49,940 nt of DNA from contig JBHOQL010000038.1 of the NCBI GenBank assembly GCA_042408195.1, positions 1 to 49,940 of the forward strand. Direction: 5' to 3'. Origin of the DNA: SpSt-600 sp042408195 (lineage in GTDB: Bacteria; Chloroflexota; Anaerolineae; SpSt-600). The position numbers and the translations under genes are program-made. Below, piece by piece: positions 14,804 through 23,369 of this stretch. How positions within the stretch are numbered: position 1 is the stretch's first letter; every line of letters starts with the position of its first letter. Under the pieces are notes generated by a model. The model worked only from the letters and a program-made list of their open reading frames with translations. It was not told where the DNA came from and did not search any database.

Positions 14804-17515
14804 ATGGGGTTGTATGGGAAATGGCCTTCAATCTTTATAGTGCTCTTAGCTTTTGCCCTGAGAACCATCAGACTCGACTTCCAGCCTTTGTGGTGGGACG
14901 AGGGCTACAGCGTTTACTTTGCCTCCATGAGCTTGCCAGAAATGGTGGAGGCCACGTCCCTTGACATCCATCCCCCTCTTTATTACGCCCTCCTCCATAG
15001 TTGGATTGCCCTGGCCGGGTCGTCACCGGTGGCTTTAAGGATTTTTTCAGCGGTAATAGGCACTATTACATTACCCCTTTTATATCACTTCGCTCGGCTC
15101 CTGGCAGGAGAGAAAACAGCTTTTGTTTCCGCACTGCTCTTGGCCTTTTCTCCTTTCCATGTGTATTACTCCCAGGAAGTCCGAATGTATGGCCTCGTTA
15201 CCTTGCTGGGGCTCGGAGCCACAAGTGCTCTACTGTTGGTTCTGAGGGGTAAGCGTGCTGTAGTCCCTCTCTACATTCTCCTTTTAGCCCTAACCCTTTA
15301 CACCCAATATTACGCAGTCCTATTGATCCTGGCTCATACCGCCGCAATCCTCTTGCTCCGGCCGAAAAGCAAAATCCAGCTCGGGGTAGCGCTTGGGGCG
15401 TTGTTCTGCTCCTTGCTACTATACCTGCCTTGGGTGGTCTATGCTGGGGGAAGGCTTTTAGTTTACATACAGGGGAAAAAGGCGATAGAGCAGTACTTTC
15501 CCCTGTCCTTCCATTACTTCCTGGCCCGACACCTAGCCGCTTTCGGGATGGGGCACATGCCTCCCATGCTGGATTACCTTTTCTGGACAGGTGGAATCGC
15601 CATCTCTATCCTGATGCTGGCGGGAGTGTGGGCCTTTAGGAAGAATTCCCCGGCCCTTCGCCTGCTCCTTTCTTACCTTTCAGTGCCTCTGCTGGGAGGG
15701 TTTGCCATTAACCTTTTCTATCCGTTTCATCCCCCCTACTTCGAACGCATACTCCTTATAGCCCTTCCCCCCTATCTTGTACTCTTGGCAGCGGGCCTCC
15801 AATCCCTTAGATCCCGGCTCTTACTGAGCATGACGCTAGCCCTGATGTCTGTCTCCCTCTTTACCTTTTATTTAGTACCCCGTTACCCCCAGGAAGACTA
15901 CCGCCCGCTGGCCGAGATGGTGAGCGCCCTCTCTTCCCCAAAGGACGTTCTCCTGTGTGTTTATCCCTGGCAGATCGGCTATTTCCTCAGTTATTGTCCT
16001 GAACTCTGCCCAGAACCGGTGCAGGTCAGTTCGCCTAAGTGGGGAGAGCAAGTGAGGGACCAATTGGAAAGGTTCTGGCAAGATGGTCGGAAGGTGTGGT
16101 TCCCCGCTTACCAGGTGAAGGGAGCAATCCTTGAAAGCCAGGTGGAAAATTATGCTCTGGCAAAGGCCTTCGTGGGAGTGAACAAATGGTTCGGCACCAC
16201 GAGGCTCCTGCTCTTCGCCCCTCCGGCCGAATTCTCCTTTCAGCCTGCGAATGCCCGGTTCGGCCATGAACTGGAGCTTGCGGGCCTGGCTATAGTGGAT
16301 AAAGAGGCGGAACCCACCCCTGGAGCTATTAGGATTGCCTTTCACTGGAGACAGCTTCCCCAGACTGGCCTCAAAATCCATCTCCGTCTGAGCGATTCTA
16401 TGGGTCGAACCTGGGCTCAGCAGGATTTGCCTATCGACCTTTCGGACCGCTTGGCCTTATTAGTACCGGCCGGCACTCCGCCGGGAAAATACGAAATACG
16501 CATGAAGGTTTACGATCCTTCCACAGACAGGCTCCTGGACGTCTTTGATGGACAACCTCCAGAGCCGGAGCCGGAGTTTTCCCTGGGTTCCGTCCTCATT
16601 AAACCCCCTTACTACGCTGTTCCGGAGGGCAAACTGGAAATGGACACTAACTTCAGGGAAGAGCTCGAGGGTAAGGTCCGCCTCTTGGGCTATTCCATCA
16701 GCTCTCGCAACCTGCGCACCGGGGACATTTTGTCCCTTTCTCTATTCTGGCAATCACTGGAGGAACTAACCACTGATTACGTGGTCTTCGTGCAAATTCA
16801 GGACGACAGGAGGCGAATGCTCGCTGGAGCCGAATCCCCACCTCTCTACCCAACCTCCCGCTGGAACAAAGGCCTTGTGGTCAAGGATATGCACTCGGTA
16901 GTGATTCCGGCCAAGATAAAGCCCGGCACTTACAACCTCGTGGTCGGGATGTACAACCCTGTGGATGGCTCCCGCCTCAGAACTCCCAGGGGCGATAACC
17001 AGGTGCTCATCGCAAAGGTTAAAGTCAACGCAAGACCTCATACCTTTGAAAGGCCGTCACCTGCTTTCAAAACCGAAGCAACTTTTGGCTCCCTGGTGGA
17101 GCTCGAAGGTTACGACATTGAAGCATCAGCCCCTGACGGCACAAGGTCTGTTCCCGAGGGGGAAATCATAAGGGTCAAGGGGGGATGGAAAATCACCCTT
17201 ACCCTCTACTGGCATCCCATCGGGACCACGGATAAGGCCTACTCTGTCTTTGTGCACCTGGTGGACGAAAGTGGGAAACCTGTGGCCTTTGGGGATGCAC
17301 CCCCCGCCGGCGGCCAAAGCCCCACTACCTCGTGGATCCCCGGGGAATACATAACCGACCCTCATACTGTGATTCTGTCCGAGGGGTTGCCTTCCGGCGT
17401 CTACCATTTCCAAGTGGGCTTCTATTTGCCTCCGTACGGCCCAAGGTTGCCGCTGGTCGGAGGAAGCGATAGTTTCACCCTACCCGGCATAAAATTAATC
17501 CTGGAGGGAAAATGA
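14804..17515 (+). CDS. GT39-type membrane glycosyltransferase with C-terminal soluble domains
   Basis: 903 residues. The N-terminal half (about 1-385) is a multi-pass membrane domain of the dolichyl/polyprenyl-phosphate-mannose mannosyltransferase type. It has the first-loop acidic motif LWWDEGYSVYF near 35-45 and DIHPPLYYALL near 65-75. From about 430 on, the protein is largely soluble and predicted extracytoplasmic, with beta-rich repeats that share patterns such as LSLFWQSLEE / LTLYWHPIG and PGTYNLVVGMYNP / SGVYHFQVGFYLP. These suggest two or three related beta-sandwich modules. ATG 14804 follows GGAGGT; an in-frame start at 14705 would add a segment without membrane or motif character. 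It leads a run of five overlapping plus-strand genes. Confidence 0.8.
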   Translation: MGLYGKWPSIFIVLLAFALRTIRLDFQPLWWDEGYSVYFASMSLPEMVEATSLDIHPPLYYALLHSWIALAGSSPVALRIFSAVIGTITLPLLYHFARLLAGEKTAFVSALLLAFSPFHVYYSQEVRMYGLVTLLGLGATSALLLVLRGKRAVVPLYILLLALTLYTQYYAVLLILAHTAAILLLRPKSKIQLGVALGALFCSLLLYLPWVVYAGGRLLVYIQGKKAIEQYFPLSFHYFLARHLAAFGMGHMPPMLDYLFWTGGIAISILMLAGVWAFRKNSPALRLLLSYLSVPLLGGFAINLFYPFHPPYFERILLIALPPYLVLLAAGLQSLRSRLLLSMTLALMSVSLFTFYLVPRYPQEDYRPLAEMVSALSSPKDVLLCVYPWQIGYFLSYCPELCPEPVQVSSPKWGEQVRDQLERFWQDGRKVWFPAYQVKGAILESQVENYALAKAFVGVNKWFGTTRLLLFAPPAEFSFQPANARFGHELELAGLAIVDKEAEPTPGAIRIAFHWRQLPQTGLKIHLRLSDSMGRTWAQQDLPIDLSDRLALLVPAGTPPGKYEIRMKVYDPSTDRLLDVFDGQPPEPEPEFSLGSVLIKPPYYAVPEGKLEMDTNFREELEGKVRLLGYSISSRNLRTGDILSLSLFWQSLEELTTDYVVFVQIQDDRRRMLAGAESPPLYPTSRWNKGLVVKDMHSVVIPAKIKPGTYNLVVGMYNPVDGSRLRTPRGDNQVLIAKVKVNARPHTFERPSPAFKTEATFGSLVELEGYDIEASAPDGTRSVPEGEIIRVKGGWKITLTLYWHPIGTTDKAYSVFVHLVDESGKPVAFGDAPPAGGQSPTTSWIPGEYITDPHTVILSEGLPSGVYHFQVGFYLPPYGPRLPLVGGSDSFTLPGIKLILEGK

Positions 17516-17940
17516 TGGAAGAGTGCGTATTTTGCCGCATCGTTAAGAGGGAAGCCCCTGCTGAAGTGGTCTACGAAGACGAAAGAGCAATGGCTTTTAT
17601 GGACATAAACCCAGCCACTCCCGGCCATACCCTCCTTATCCCCAAGGCTCACTTCCGCAACATCTTTGACTTGGATGAGGAAATAGCCGCTCATCTTATG
17701 AAGGTAGCGGTGAAGCTTGCCCCTGTCATCCGGGAAGCTATGGGAGCTGACGGTCTCAACATCCTCAACGCTAACGAGCCAGCAGCTTTCCAGAGTGTCT
17801 TCCATTTCCACCTCCACCTCATACCCCGCACCTATGGAGATGGTATAAGGCCTCCGTGGATTTTAAGGCCAGGCGATCCGACCCAAATAAAGGCTGCGGC
17901 TGAGAGGATCCGAAGGAAACTGGAGGAAAGGAAAGCTTGA
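17515..17940 (+). CDS. HIT family nucleotide hydrolase
   Basis: 141 residues. The histidine triad HFHLHLIP near residue 102 is the catalytic motif for hydrolysis of nucleotide phosphoramidates or related nucleotides. The N-terminal CVFCRIV is the usual HINT-type opening, and the middle segment PGHTLLIPKAH is diagnostic. Two tandem ATGs (17512 and 17515) overlap the preceding TGA. I chose 17515 because GGAGGG then has 6-bp spacing. The C-terminal 30 residues extend slightly beyond a minimal HIT protein. It is a general housekeeping enzyme embedded in a glycosyltransferase operon. Confidence 0.9.
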   Translation: MEECVFCRIVKREAPAEVVYEDERAMAFMDINPATPGHTLLIPKAHFRNIFDLDEEIAAHLMKVAVKLAPVIREAMGADGLNILNANEPAAFQSVFHFHLHLIPRTYGDGIRPPWILRPGDPTQIKAAAERIRRKLEERKA

Positions 17941-19085
17941 GGAAGAAAGTTCGGCTGGGGATAGCCGGTCCCTTTGGCCTAAAGGTGAAGGGGACAGCAA
18001 GGGCGAGGATAGTTCCCCTGGCGGTTGCTTTGCAGAGAAAAGGTTTTGAGGTCAAAGTTTTCCTTCCGCCGTGGGATTCGCCGTCCGATTCGGGAAAGGT
18101 TGAAAGGATATGGGATGTGGAGATCCACCACATCACCCTCCCTCCTCGCATCCCGCTGGCGTACCACTTCCTCATAGCCCTGAACCTTGCCCGAGCTTGT
18201 TTTGCTTTCAAACCCGATCTCGTCTGGGCCTTTAAGCCCGTGGGTTACACTGGATTAGCCACAGCCCTCCTCCGGTCTCTCGGGATCCGGGTGGTGGTAG
18301 ATGCCGATGACTGGGAAGGGAAAGGAGGGTGGAGCGAACGGAACCCTTACCCGCTCCTCTGGCGCACCTTCATACCCTTTCAGGAGAAATGGGTTCTGAC
18401 CCACGCTGATGCCATCTCTGTGGCCAGCAGAGCCCTTCAGACTATAGCCTGGAGCATGGGCGTACGGGAGGACAGAGTCCTCTATTTGCCTAACGGAGTT
18501 GAGGATCTCCCTCATCTGGGGCCAGGAAGCTGGAAAGCCGTGGGCCTCTACACCAGGTTTGTGGAGTTCACCCCTGAAGACCTTTTGCAGATCTGGCTCA
18601 GAATCCTGGCAATGGAACCGGATGCCGAACTCCTCATCGTTGGAAAAGGCTTCAACAGTGAAGAGGAAGAATTTCTCTCCTTGGCCCGGCGAGCAGGAGT
18701 CGAGAGGAGCATCCAGGTGAAAGGATGGATGGATAGGGAAAAGGCTTTGGCCCTGCTGGGGAAAACCAGAGTGGCCATCTGGCCCAGCCGCGATAACTTG
18801 ATCAATCGGGCCAAGTGCCCCGCCAAACTGGCAGAACTCGTGGCCATCGGTCTGCCAGTGGTGGCTGAAAATGTGGGGGAGGCTTCTACCTATGTCCTGC
18901 CGGAACTCTTGGTGGAAAGCGGGAGCTATGATGAATTCGCTGGCAAGGTGATAATGCTCCTTAAGGACGAAGCCATGGCCAGGGAAATGGGTAGAAGGGG
19001 TCGGGAGAGGCTCCTGAGTCGTTTCTCCTGGGACTTTCTGGCAGAGAAGTTCGTCCATTTTGTGGAGGGATTGGGGATTGGCTAA
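17937..19085 (+). CDS. GT4-type glycosyltransferase
   Basis: A 382-residue retaining glycosyltransferase with two Rossmann domains. The N-terminal GIAGPFGLKVKGTARARIVP is an acceptor-side loop. The C-terminal donor domain has GLYTRF, ELLIVGKG, VKGWMDREKALALL and the closing acidic region ELVAIGLPVVAENVGE. It starts with TTG at 17937 behind GGAGGAAAGG and overlaps the HIT stop by four bases. Sugar donor and acceptor cannot be read from sequence. Its place after a GT39 enzyme points to glycolipid, exopolysaccharide or protein glycosylation. Confidence 0.85.
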   Translation: MRKKVRLGIAGPFGLKVKGTARARIVPLAVALQRKGFEVKVFLPPWDSPSDSGKVERIWDVEIHHITLPPRIPLAYHFLIALNLARACFAFKPDLVWAFKPVGYTGLATALLRSLGIRVVVDADDWEGKGGWSERNPYPLLWRTFIPFQEKWVLTHADAISVASRALQTIAWSMGVREDRVLYLPNGVEDLPHLGPGSWKAVGLYTRFVEFTPEDLLQIWLRILAMEPDAELLIVGKGFNSEEEEFLSLARRAGVERSIQVKGWMDREKALALLGKTRVAIWPSRDNLINRAKCPAKLAELVAIGLPVVAENVGEASTYVLPELLVESGSYDEFAGKVIMLLKDEAMAREMGRRGRERLLSRFSWDFLAEKFVHFVEGLGIG

Positions 19086-20262
19086 AGTAGTGCTGAAGAA
19101 GGGGAGGGAAAAATCCCTGCAGCGCAGGCACCCCTGGATTTTCTCCGGGGCGATAAAGAGGATTGAGGGGTCTTTTCAGGATGGTGACACGGTGGATGTA
19201 GTGGATAGTGAGGGCAGGTTCCTGGCCAGGGGTTACATTAATTCTCGTTCCCAGATTGCGGTTCGCATCCTGACTTGGGAAGAAGAGGAGGTGGATGCGA
19301 GCTTCTGGCGGAGTAGGCTGGAGAAAGCTTTTAAAGCCAGGGAAAACATCTACATCCCGGGCCACACCGAAGCCGTCCGCCTCGCGAACGCTGAATCCGA
19401 TGGCCTTCCGGGCCTCATAGTGGACCGATACGGTAGCTACCTGGTGGTCCAATTCCTCACCCTCGGAGTTGAAAAGTGGAAGGAGACCATCGTAGACCTT
19501 CTCTGGGAACTGCTGGAGCCTGAAGGGATATACGAGCGGAGCGATGTGGAGGTTCGAGAGAAAGAAGGCCTTGAGCTCAGGGCCGGTCTCTTGAGGGGGA
19601 AAGAGCCCCCGGACCGACTGGAAATAAAGGAGAACGGCCTCAGGTTTTGGGTGGATTTGAAAAGAGGCCACAAGACGGGCTTTTACCTGGACCAGAGAGA
19701 AAACCGCCTCAGGATCAAGGAGTTTGCGGCAGGTAAAGAGGTGCTCAATGCTTTTTCCTACACAGGGGGGTTTGGAATCTACGCTCTGGTTGGAGGAGCC
19801 AAGCGGGTTGTGCACGTGGATACTTCAAAAGAGGCATTGGAAATGGCTAAAGCCAACGTTGAACTGAACGGCTTTCCCGTCCGGGACGAAGACTTTGTAG
19901 AAGGCGATGTCTTTGAGGTGCTCAGGAGGTGGCGGAACGAGGGGAGAGCTTTTGACCTTGCCGTACTGGACCCGCCCAAGTTCGCCCACTCCAAGGAGCA
20001 GATAGACGATGCCGTAAGAGGCTACAAAGACGTAAACCTGATGGCGATGAGCCTGCTGAGGCCTGGAGGAGTGCTCTTCACTTTCTCTTGCTCAGGCCTT
20101 GTCTCTCCGGAACTCTTTCAAAAGGCAGTCTTCTGGGCCGCGCTGGATGCCAAAAGGGAAGTGCAGGTTATAGGGAAAATGAGCCAAAGCAGGGATCACC
20201 CTTTCTCCCTCAATTTTCCCGAGGGGGAATACCTCAAAGGCCTTATCCTGAGGATTCTGTAA
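19078..20262 (+). CDS. RlmI-like rRNA (cytosine-C5) methyltransferase
   Basis: 394 residues. An N-terminal PUA domain (about 1-75, beginning AKVVLKKGREKSLQRRHPWI) is followed by a class I SAM-dependent methyltransferase domain. The conserved GHKTGFYLDQRENR stretch, NAFSYTGGFGIYAL (SAM-binding loop), VLDPPKFAHSK and FSCSG with its catalytic-loop Cys are all present. This matches the family that methylates 23S rRNA C1962 in Escherichia coli. The start is TTG 19078 with GGAGGG upstream, overlapping the GT4 stop; a TTG at 19060 is less likely. Its TAA overlaps the radical SAM start. Confidence 0.88.
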   Translation: MAKVVLKKGREKSLQRRHPWIFSGAIKRIEGSFQDGDTVDVVDSEGRFLARGYINSRSQIAVRILTWEEEEVDASFWRSRLEKAFKARENIYIPGHTEAVRLANAESDGLPGLIVDRYGSYLVVQFLTLGVEKWKETIVDLLWELLEPEGIYERSDVEVREKEGLELRAGLLRGKEPPDRLEIKENGLRFWVDLKRGHKTGFYLDQRENRLRIKEFAAGKEVLNAFSYTGGFGIYALVGGAKRVVHVDTSKEALEMAKANVELNGFPVRDEDFVEGDVFEVLRRWRNEGRAFDLAVLDPPKFAHSKEQIDDAVRGYKDVNLMAMSLLRPGGVLFTFSCSGLVSPELFQKAVFWAALDAKREVQVIGKMSQSRDHPFSLNFPEGEYLKGLILRIL

Positions 20263-21338
20263 TGGTGATGCTCCCACTTTACCCTCTTTTCCGGGCCATA
20301 GGGAAGCCAAAGCTTCTGCCTTTCAGCCTGGTCATAAGCCTTACCTACCGGTGCAACTCTCGCTGCTCCACTTGCCGGGTCTGGGAGAGAGAGGCGAAGG
20401 AATTCAGTGCTGAAGAGTGGGGGAAGTTCTTCCGCCGCCTTGCTCCTGCCCGCCTTTATTACTTAACCTTCAGCGGAGGGGAACCCTTCCTCAGGGATGA
20501 CATCGCCCAAATAGTAATAGCGGCAGCGGAAACCCTCAAGCCTGCCCTCATCACCATCCCCACGAACGGCCTCCTCAACCGGCGCATCGTGAGGGAAGTG
20601 GAAAAAATGTTGAGGGGTATGCCTCCAGAAACAAAGCTAGGGATAAACCTCTCCCTGGATGGGGTTGGGGAGGAACACGACCGCATCCGCAATGTGCCGG
20701 GAAATTGGGATAGAGCGATGGAAACTTATTGGGCTCTGAGAGCGATACAACATCCTGCTCTTATCGTTAGCATTCACACGGTCATTTCCCGCCTCAACGC
20801 AAGAAGAATGGGGGAAATAGCCCGAACCCTCCTTTCTCTCAACCCCGATTCCTACATAACTGAAGTGGCGGAAGAGAGAGAAGAACTCCGCACTGTAGGC
20901 TTGCCCATAACCCCTCCCCCTGGTGAATACCGCCAAGCAATAAGAGAAGTTCTGGAAGCTATAGGGGAAAAGGAGTTCACCGGTTTGCCAAAGTTAACCC
21001 AAGCCTTCCGGCAGGAATACTATCACCTTACGGGGAAAATCCTGGAAGAAAAGCGCCAGGTGATCCCTTGCTATGCAGGGTGGGCCTCAGGTCACATCGC
21101 CCCCGATGGAGATGTCTGGACCTGCTGCACCAGAGCGCAGCCCGTAGGTAACCTGCGCGAGACAGATTATGACCTGAGGCCCATATGGTTCGGGGGAAAG
21201 ATCGAAGAGCTGCGTCGCAGCATAAGGGCTGGGGAATGCTATTGCCCCATGGCCAACGCCAGCTACGTCAACATGCTCCTTCATCCTCCCACCCTTCTCC
21301 GGGTCTTTCTCAAATTCATCCGAGACCCCTCTTTCTGA
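20262..21338 (+). CDS. Radical SAM protein with SPASM-like C-terminus
   Basis: 358 residues. The [4Fe-4S] motif is CNSRCSTC (Cys31, Cys35, Cys38), followed by FSGGEPFLRDD, the SAM-binding GGEP motif. The C-terminal part has several Cys (IPCYAGWASGH, VWTCCTRAQPVGN, CYCPMAN), which suggests a SPASM/twitch-type auxiliary cluster. Such proteins modify peptides, sugars or cofactors; no precursor peptide was seen next to it. The start ATG 20262 overlaps the methyltransferase stop (TAATG), with GAGGA eight bases upstream. A frame open from 20088 lies inside the previous gene. The 3' end overlaps the convergent aminotransferase gene by 23 bp. Confidence 0.85.
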   Translation: MVMLPLYPLFRAIGKPKLLPFSLVISLTYRCNSRCSTCRVWEREAKEFSAEEWGKFFRRLAPARLYYLTFSGGEPFLRDDIAQIVIAAAETLKPALITIPTNGLLNRRIVREVEKMLRGMPPETKLGINLSLDGVGEEHDRIRNVPGNWDRAMETYWALRAIQHPALIVSIHTVISRLNARRMGEIARTLLSLNPDSYITEVAEEREELRTVGLPITPPPGEYRQAIREVLEAIGEKEFTGLPKLTQAFRQEYYHLTGKILEEKRQVIPCYAGWASGHIAPDGDVWTCCTRAQPVGNLRETDYDLRPIWFGGKIEELRRSIRAGECYCPMANASYVNMLLHPPTLLRVFLKFIRDPSF

Positions 21339-22488
21339 TGGCCTCTTCGATCCGATCAAGGGCTTCGTTTATGTTTTCCAACGAATTGGCGTAGGAAAAC
21401 CTCAGGAACCCTTCCCCGTATTCACCAAAAGAAGTCCCTGAAAGGACTGCTACACCAGCTTCGTAAAGGAGGTAATCGGCCAATTCTTTGCTCTTCATCC
21501 CGGTGCCTTCAATGTTAGGGAAAGCGTAGAAAGCGCCAGCAGGCTTAAGACATTTAAATCCTGGAATCTTGTTGAGCCTTTCCACCATCACATCCCGGCG
21601 CTCCCGGAAAGCCTGCACCATCTTGTCCACGGAATCCTGGGGACCTTTCAGGGCTTTCATCCCGGCAATCTGGGTGAAAGCGGCGGCACAGGAGTTGGAA
21701 TTGGTCATGAGCCTGGTAACATGCTCCGCCAGCCACTTAGGCATAACCCCGTAACCGAGCCTCCATCCGGTCATGGCGTAGGTCTTGGAGAAGCCGTCCA
21801 AGATTATAGTTCGGTCCTTCATCCCCGGAATGCTGGCAATGCTGTAAAACTCCCCCTCGTAAACGATGCGGCTGTAGATTTCGTCCGAAAGGACCATAAT
21901 GTCCCGCTCGAGGGCGAGTTCTGCGATTATCTCTAAGTCCTGTTTGGACAGAATCCCGCCTGTTGGGTTAGCAGGGGAGTTTATCACTATCATCTTGGTG
22001 CGGGGGGTGACAAGGCTCCGGAATTCATCGGGGTCAAAGGAGAAATTGTTCTCCATTCTCAAGCGCATGGGCACAGGCTTCGCTCCCACGAAATTGATCA
22101 TGGACTCATAAATAGGATAGCCAGGGTTGGGGTAAATCACCTCGTCTCCTTCCTCGCACAGGGCCAGGATTGAGAAGAAAATTATCGGCTTTCCGCCCGG
22201 TACCACCACTACGTTCTCCGGGCCCACGTCAATGCCTCTGGTTTCAGAGATGTACTCAGCAATAGTTTCCCGCACTTCCCATATCCCAGCCGATGGGGTA
22301 TAGTGGGTGTAACCGTTCTTCATGGCTTCATAAGCGGCCTCAATAATATGGCTCGGCGTATCGAAATCCGGCTCACCGATTTCCAGGTGGATTATCTTGC
22401 GGCCTTGTGCTTCAAGGGCCTTGGCTTTTGCCAAGACTTCAAAAGCTGTCTCAGTTCCAAGCCTGAGCATTCGGGACGCTACCTTCAT
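21316..22488 (-). CDS. PLP-dependent aminotransferase, class I/II
   Basis: 390 residues, fold type I, most like aspartate or aromatic aminotransferases. Visible motifs are EIGEPDFDTPSHI, NPGYPIYES, NSPANPTGG, SDEIYSRIVY and the PLP lysine in DGFSKTYAMTGWRLGYG near 232. The C-terminal arginine motif is FLRFSYANS. Substrate is not determinable. I use ATG 22488 behind GGGAGGAG; a GTG two codons earlier is less well placed. An extended -10 (TGGTAAAAT) lies upstream on the minus strand. Confidence 0.9.
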   Translation of the reverse strand: MKVASRMLRLGTETAFEVLAKAKALEAQGRKIIHLEIGEPDFDTPSHIIEAAYEAMKNGYTHYTPSAGIWEVRETIAEYISETRGIDVGPENVVVVPGGKPIIFFSILALCEEGDEVIYPNPGYPIYESMINFVGAKPVPMRLRMENNFSFDPDEFRSLVTPRTKMIVINSPANPTGGILSKQDLEIIAELALERDIMVLSDEIYSRIVYEGEFYSIASIPGMKDRTIILDGFSKTYAMTGWRLGYGVMPKWLAEHVTRLMTNSNSCAAAFTQIAGMKALKGPQDSVDKMVQAFRERRDVMVERLNKIPGFKCLKPAGAFYAFPNIEGTGMKSKELADYLLYEAGVAVLSGTSFGEYGEGFLRFSYANSLENINEALDRIEEAIRKRGLG

Positions 22489-22801
22489 TTCCACTCCTCC
22501 CAGGGGGATTCTACGGGGTTATTTTACCAGAAAAGGATTGTGTGGGGAAATTGGAAGCTCTGGGCGAAGTTGCCCCGCAAAGTCGCGCAAGCGCCATTCA
22601 GCGCCCGGCCAGGGTTGACACCACAAAACCCTTTACATCCCCCTCGCTCGGCCCTTGTCTCCTGAGCCGCCGTTCTACCCTAGGCTCCAAAAGCTCCCGC
22701 CTGAGCCTAAGGGGTGTCAGGTGGTGAGGATGGCTATAAGGGCAAGAGCAGTGTCCGCCGTAACTGTGGCATAAGCATCGCCGCTGGTTCTGCTGGAGCC
22801 A

Positions 22802-22978
22802 ATGCAGAAAGTGCTGAGCGAGCAGGTAACGGTCCGCTTAAGGCCTCTTGCCATGGGGGAGCTCTTGGGTGTGGTGGAACTTCTGGCGGGCTTAGCAAGG
22901 CTGCTGGAATGGGTGCGGAGGAAAATGAATTATTCGGATTTCCACTACCTCCTCCCTCCGCAGCCCCAGCGGAGATGA
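22802..22978 (+). CDS. Possible small protein of 58 residues; gap 22495-23102 otherwise empty
   Basis: A short frame with ATG 22802 preceded by GGAG at 4 bp. It encodes a Leu/Val-rich segment (MGELLGVVELLAGLARLLEW, residues 18-37) then a basic patch VRRK and a tail ending in LLPPQPQRR. Composition is more protein-like than the longer overlapping frame at 22714-23010. The same frame continues upstream beyond an in-frame TAA as a coding-like stretch from ATG 22730, so it could be the remnant of a longer gene broken by that stop. No family recognised. The rest of the gap shows only the promoter at 22996-23023. Confidence 0.3.
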   Translation: MQKVLSEQVTVRLRPLAMGELLGVVELLAGLARLLEWVRRKMNYSDFHYLLPPQPQRR

Positions 22979-22995
22979 CCATTGAACCTAATCCT

Positions 22996-23023
22996 TTGCA
23001 GTCTGGATAGGGGATGATATAAT
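22996..23023 (+). promoter_or_regulatory. Promoter of the I9-like inhibitor / gmd transcript
   Basis: TTGCAG (22996-23001), a 16-bp spacer and a perfect TATAAT (23018-23023). The start would be near 23030, about 70 bases before ATG 23103. Confidence 0.6.
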
Positions 23024-23102
23024 TTGCAAAGATTGCACGTTTATGCAGGAGGCCTTTCTAGGCCTGCCCTGCGGTATGATTCAAAACATCTGGAGCGTGC
23101 CG

Positions 23103-23348
23103 ATGGGAGAGCAATTCAGGGAAAAATTGCAGGGGCTTGGAGAGCAAGAAGTGAATCTTATAGTCCATTTCAAGGGCGAACCTGCAACCTGCTCCGCTCG
23201 CCTCATGGAAATGGGGTTTGAAATAAAACGGCAGTACTCCCTCATTAAGGCTTTTGCCGTCAGGGGCAAGGCCTCTGAGGCGTTGAAGCTCCTGGACGAA
23301 CCTTGGGTTGAAGCTGTTGAGGAAGACAAATCCATAAGCATCCTCTAA
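23103..23348 (+). CDS. Stand-alone peptidase inhibitor I9 / subtilisin-propeptide-like protein
   Basis: 81 residues. The pattern EVNLIVHFKGEP, then ARLMEMGFEIKRQYSLIKAFAV, then ALKLLDEPWVEAVEEDKSISIL resembles the beta-alpha-beta-beta-alpha-beta fold of subtilisin propeptides. There is no protease domain behind it. I chose ATG 23103, which has TGGAG seven bases upstream; earlier in-frame ATGs at 23043 and 23076 have none and 23043 sits almost at the predicted transcription start. No signal peptide is seen, so it would act in the cytoplasm. No subtilase lies in the window. It sits 21 bp before gmd. Confidence 0.6.
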   Translation: MGEQFREKLQGLGEQEVNLIVHFKGEPATCSARLMEMGFEIKRQYSLIKAFAVRGKASEALKLLDEPWVEAVEEDKSISIL

Positions 23349-23369
23349 ATCCCTGCAAGGAGGTGGAAA

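Noticed and set aside
22714..23010. 98-codon plus-strand frame
   Set aside because: Gly/Ala/Ser-rich, no ribosome binding site, and it overlaps a more protein-like frame (22802-22978).
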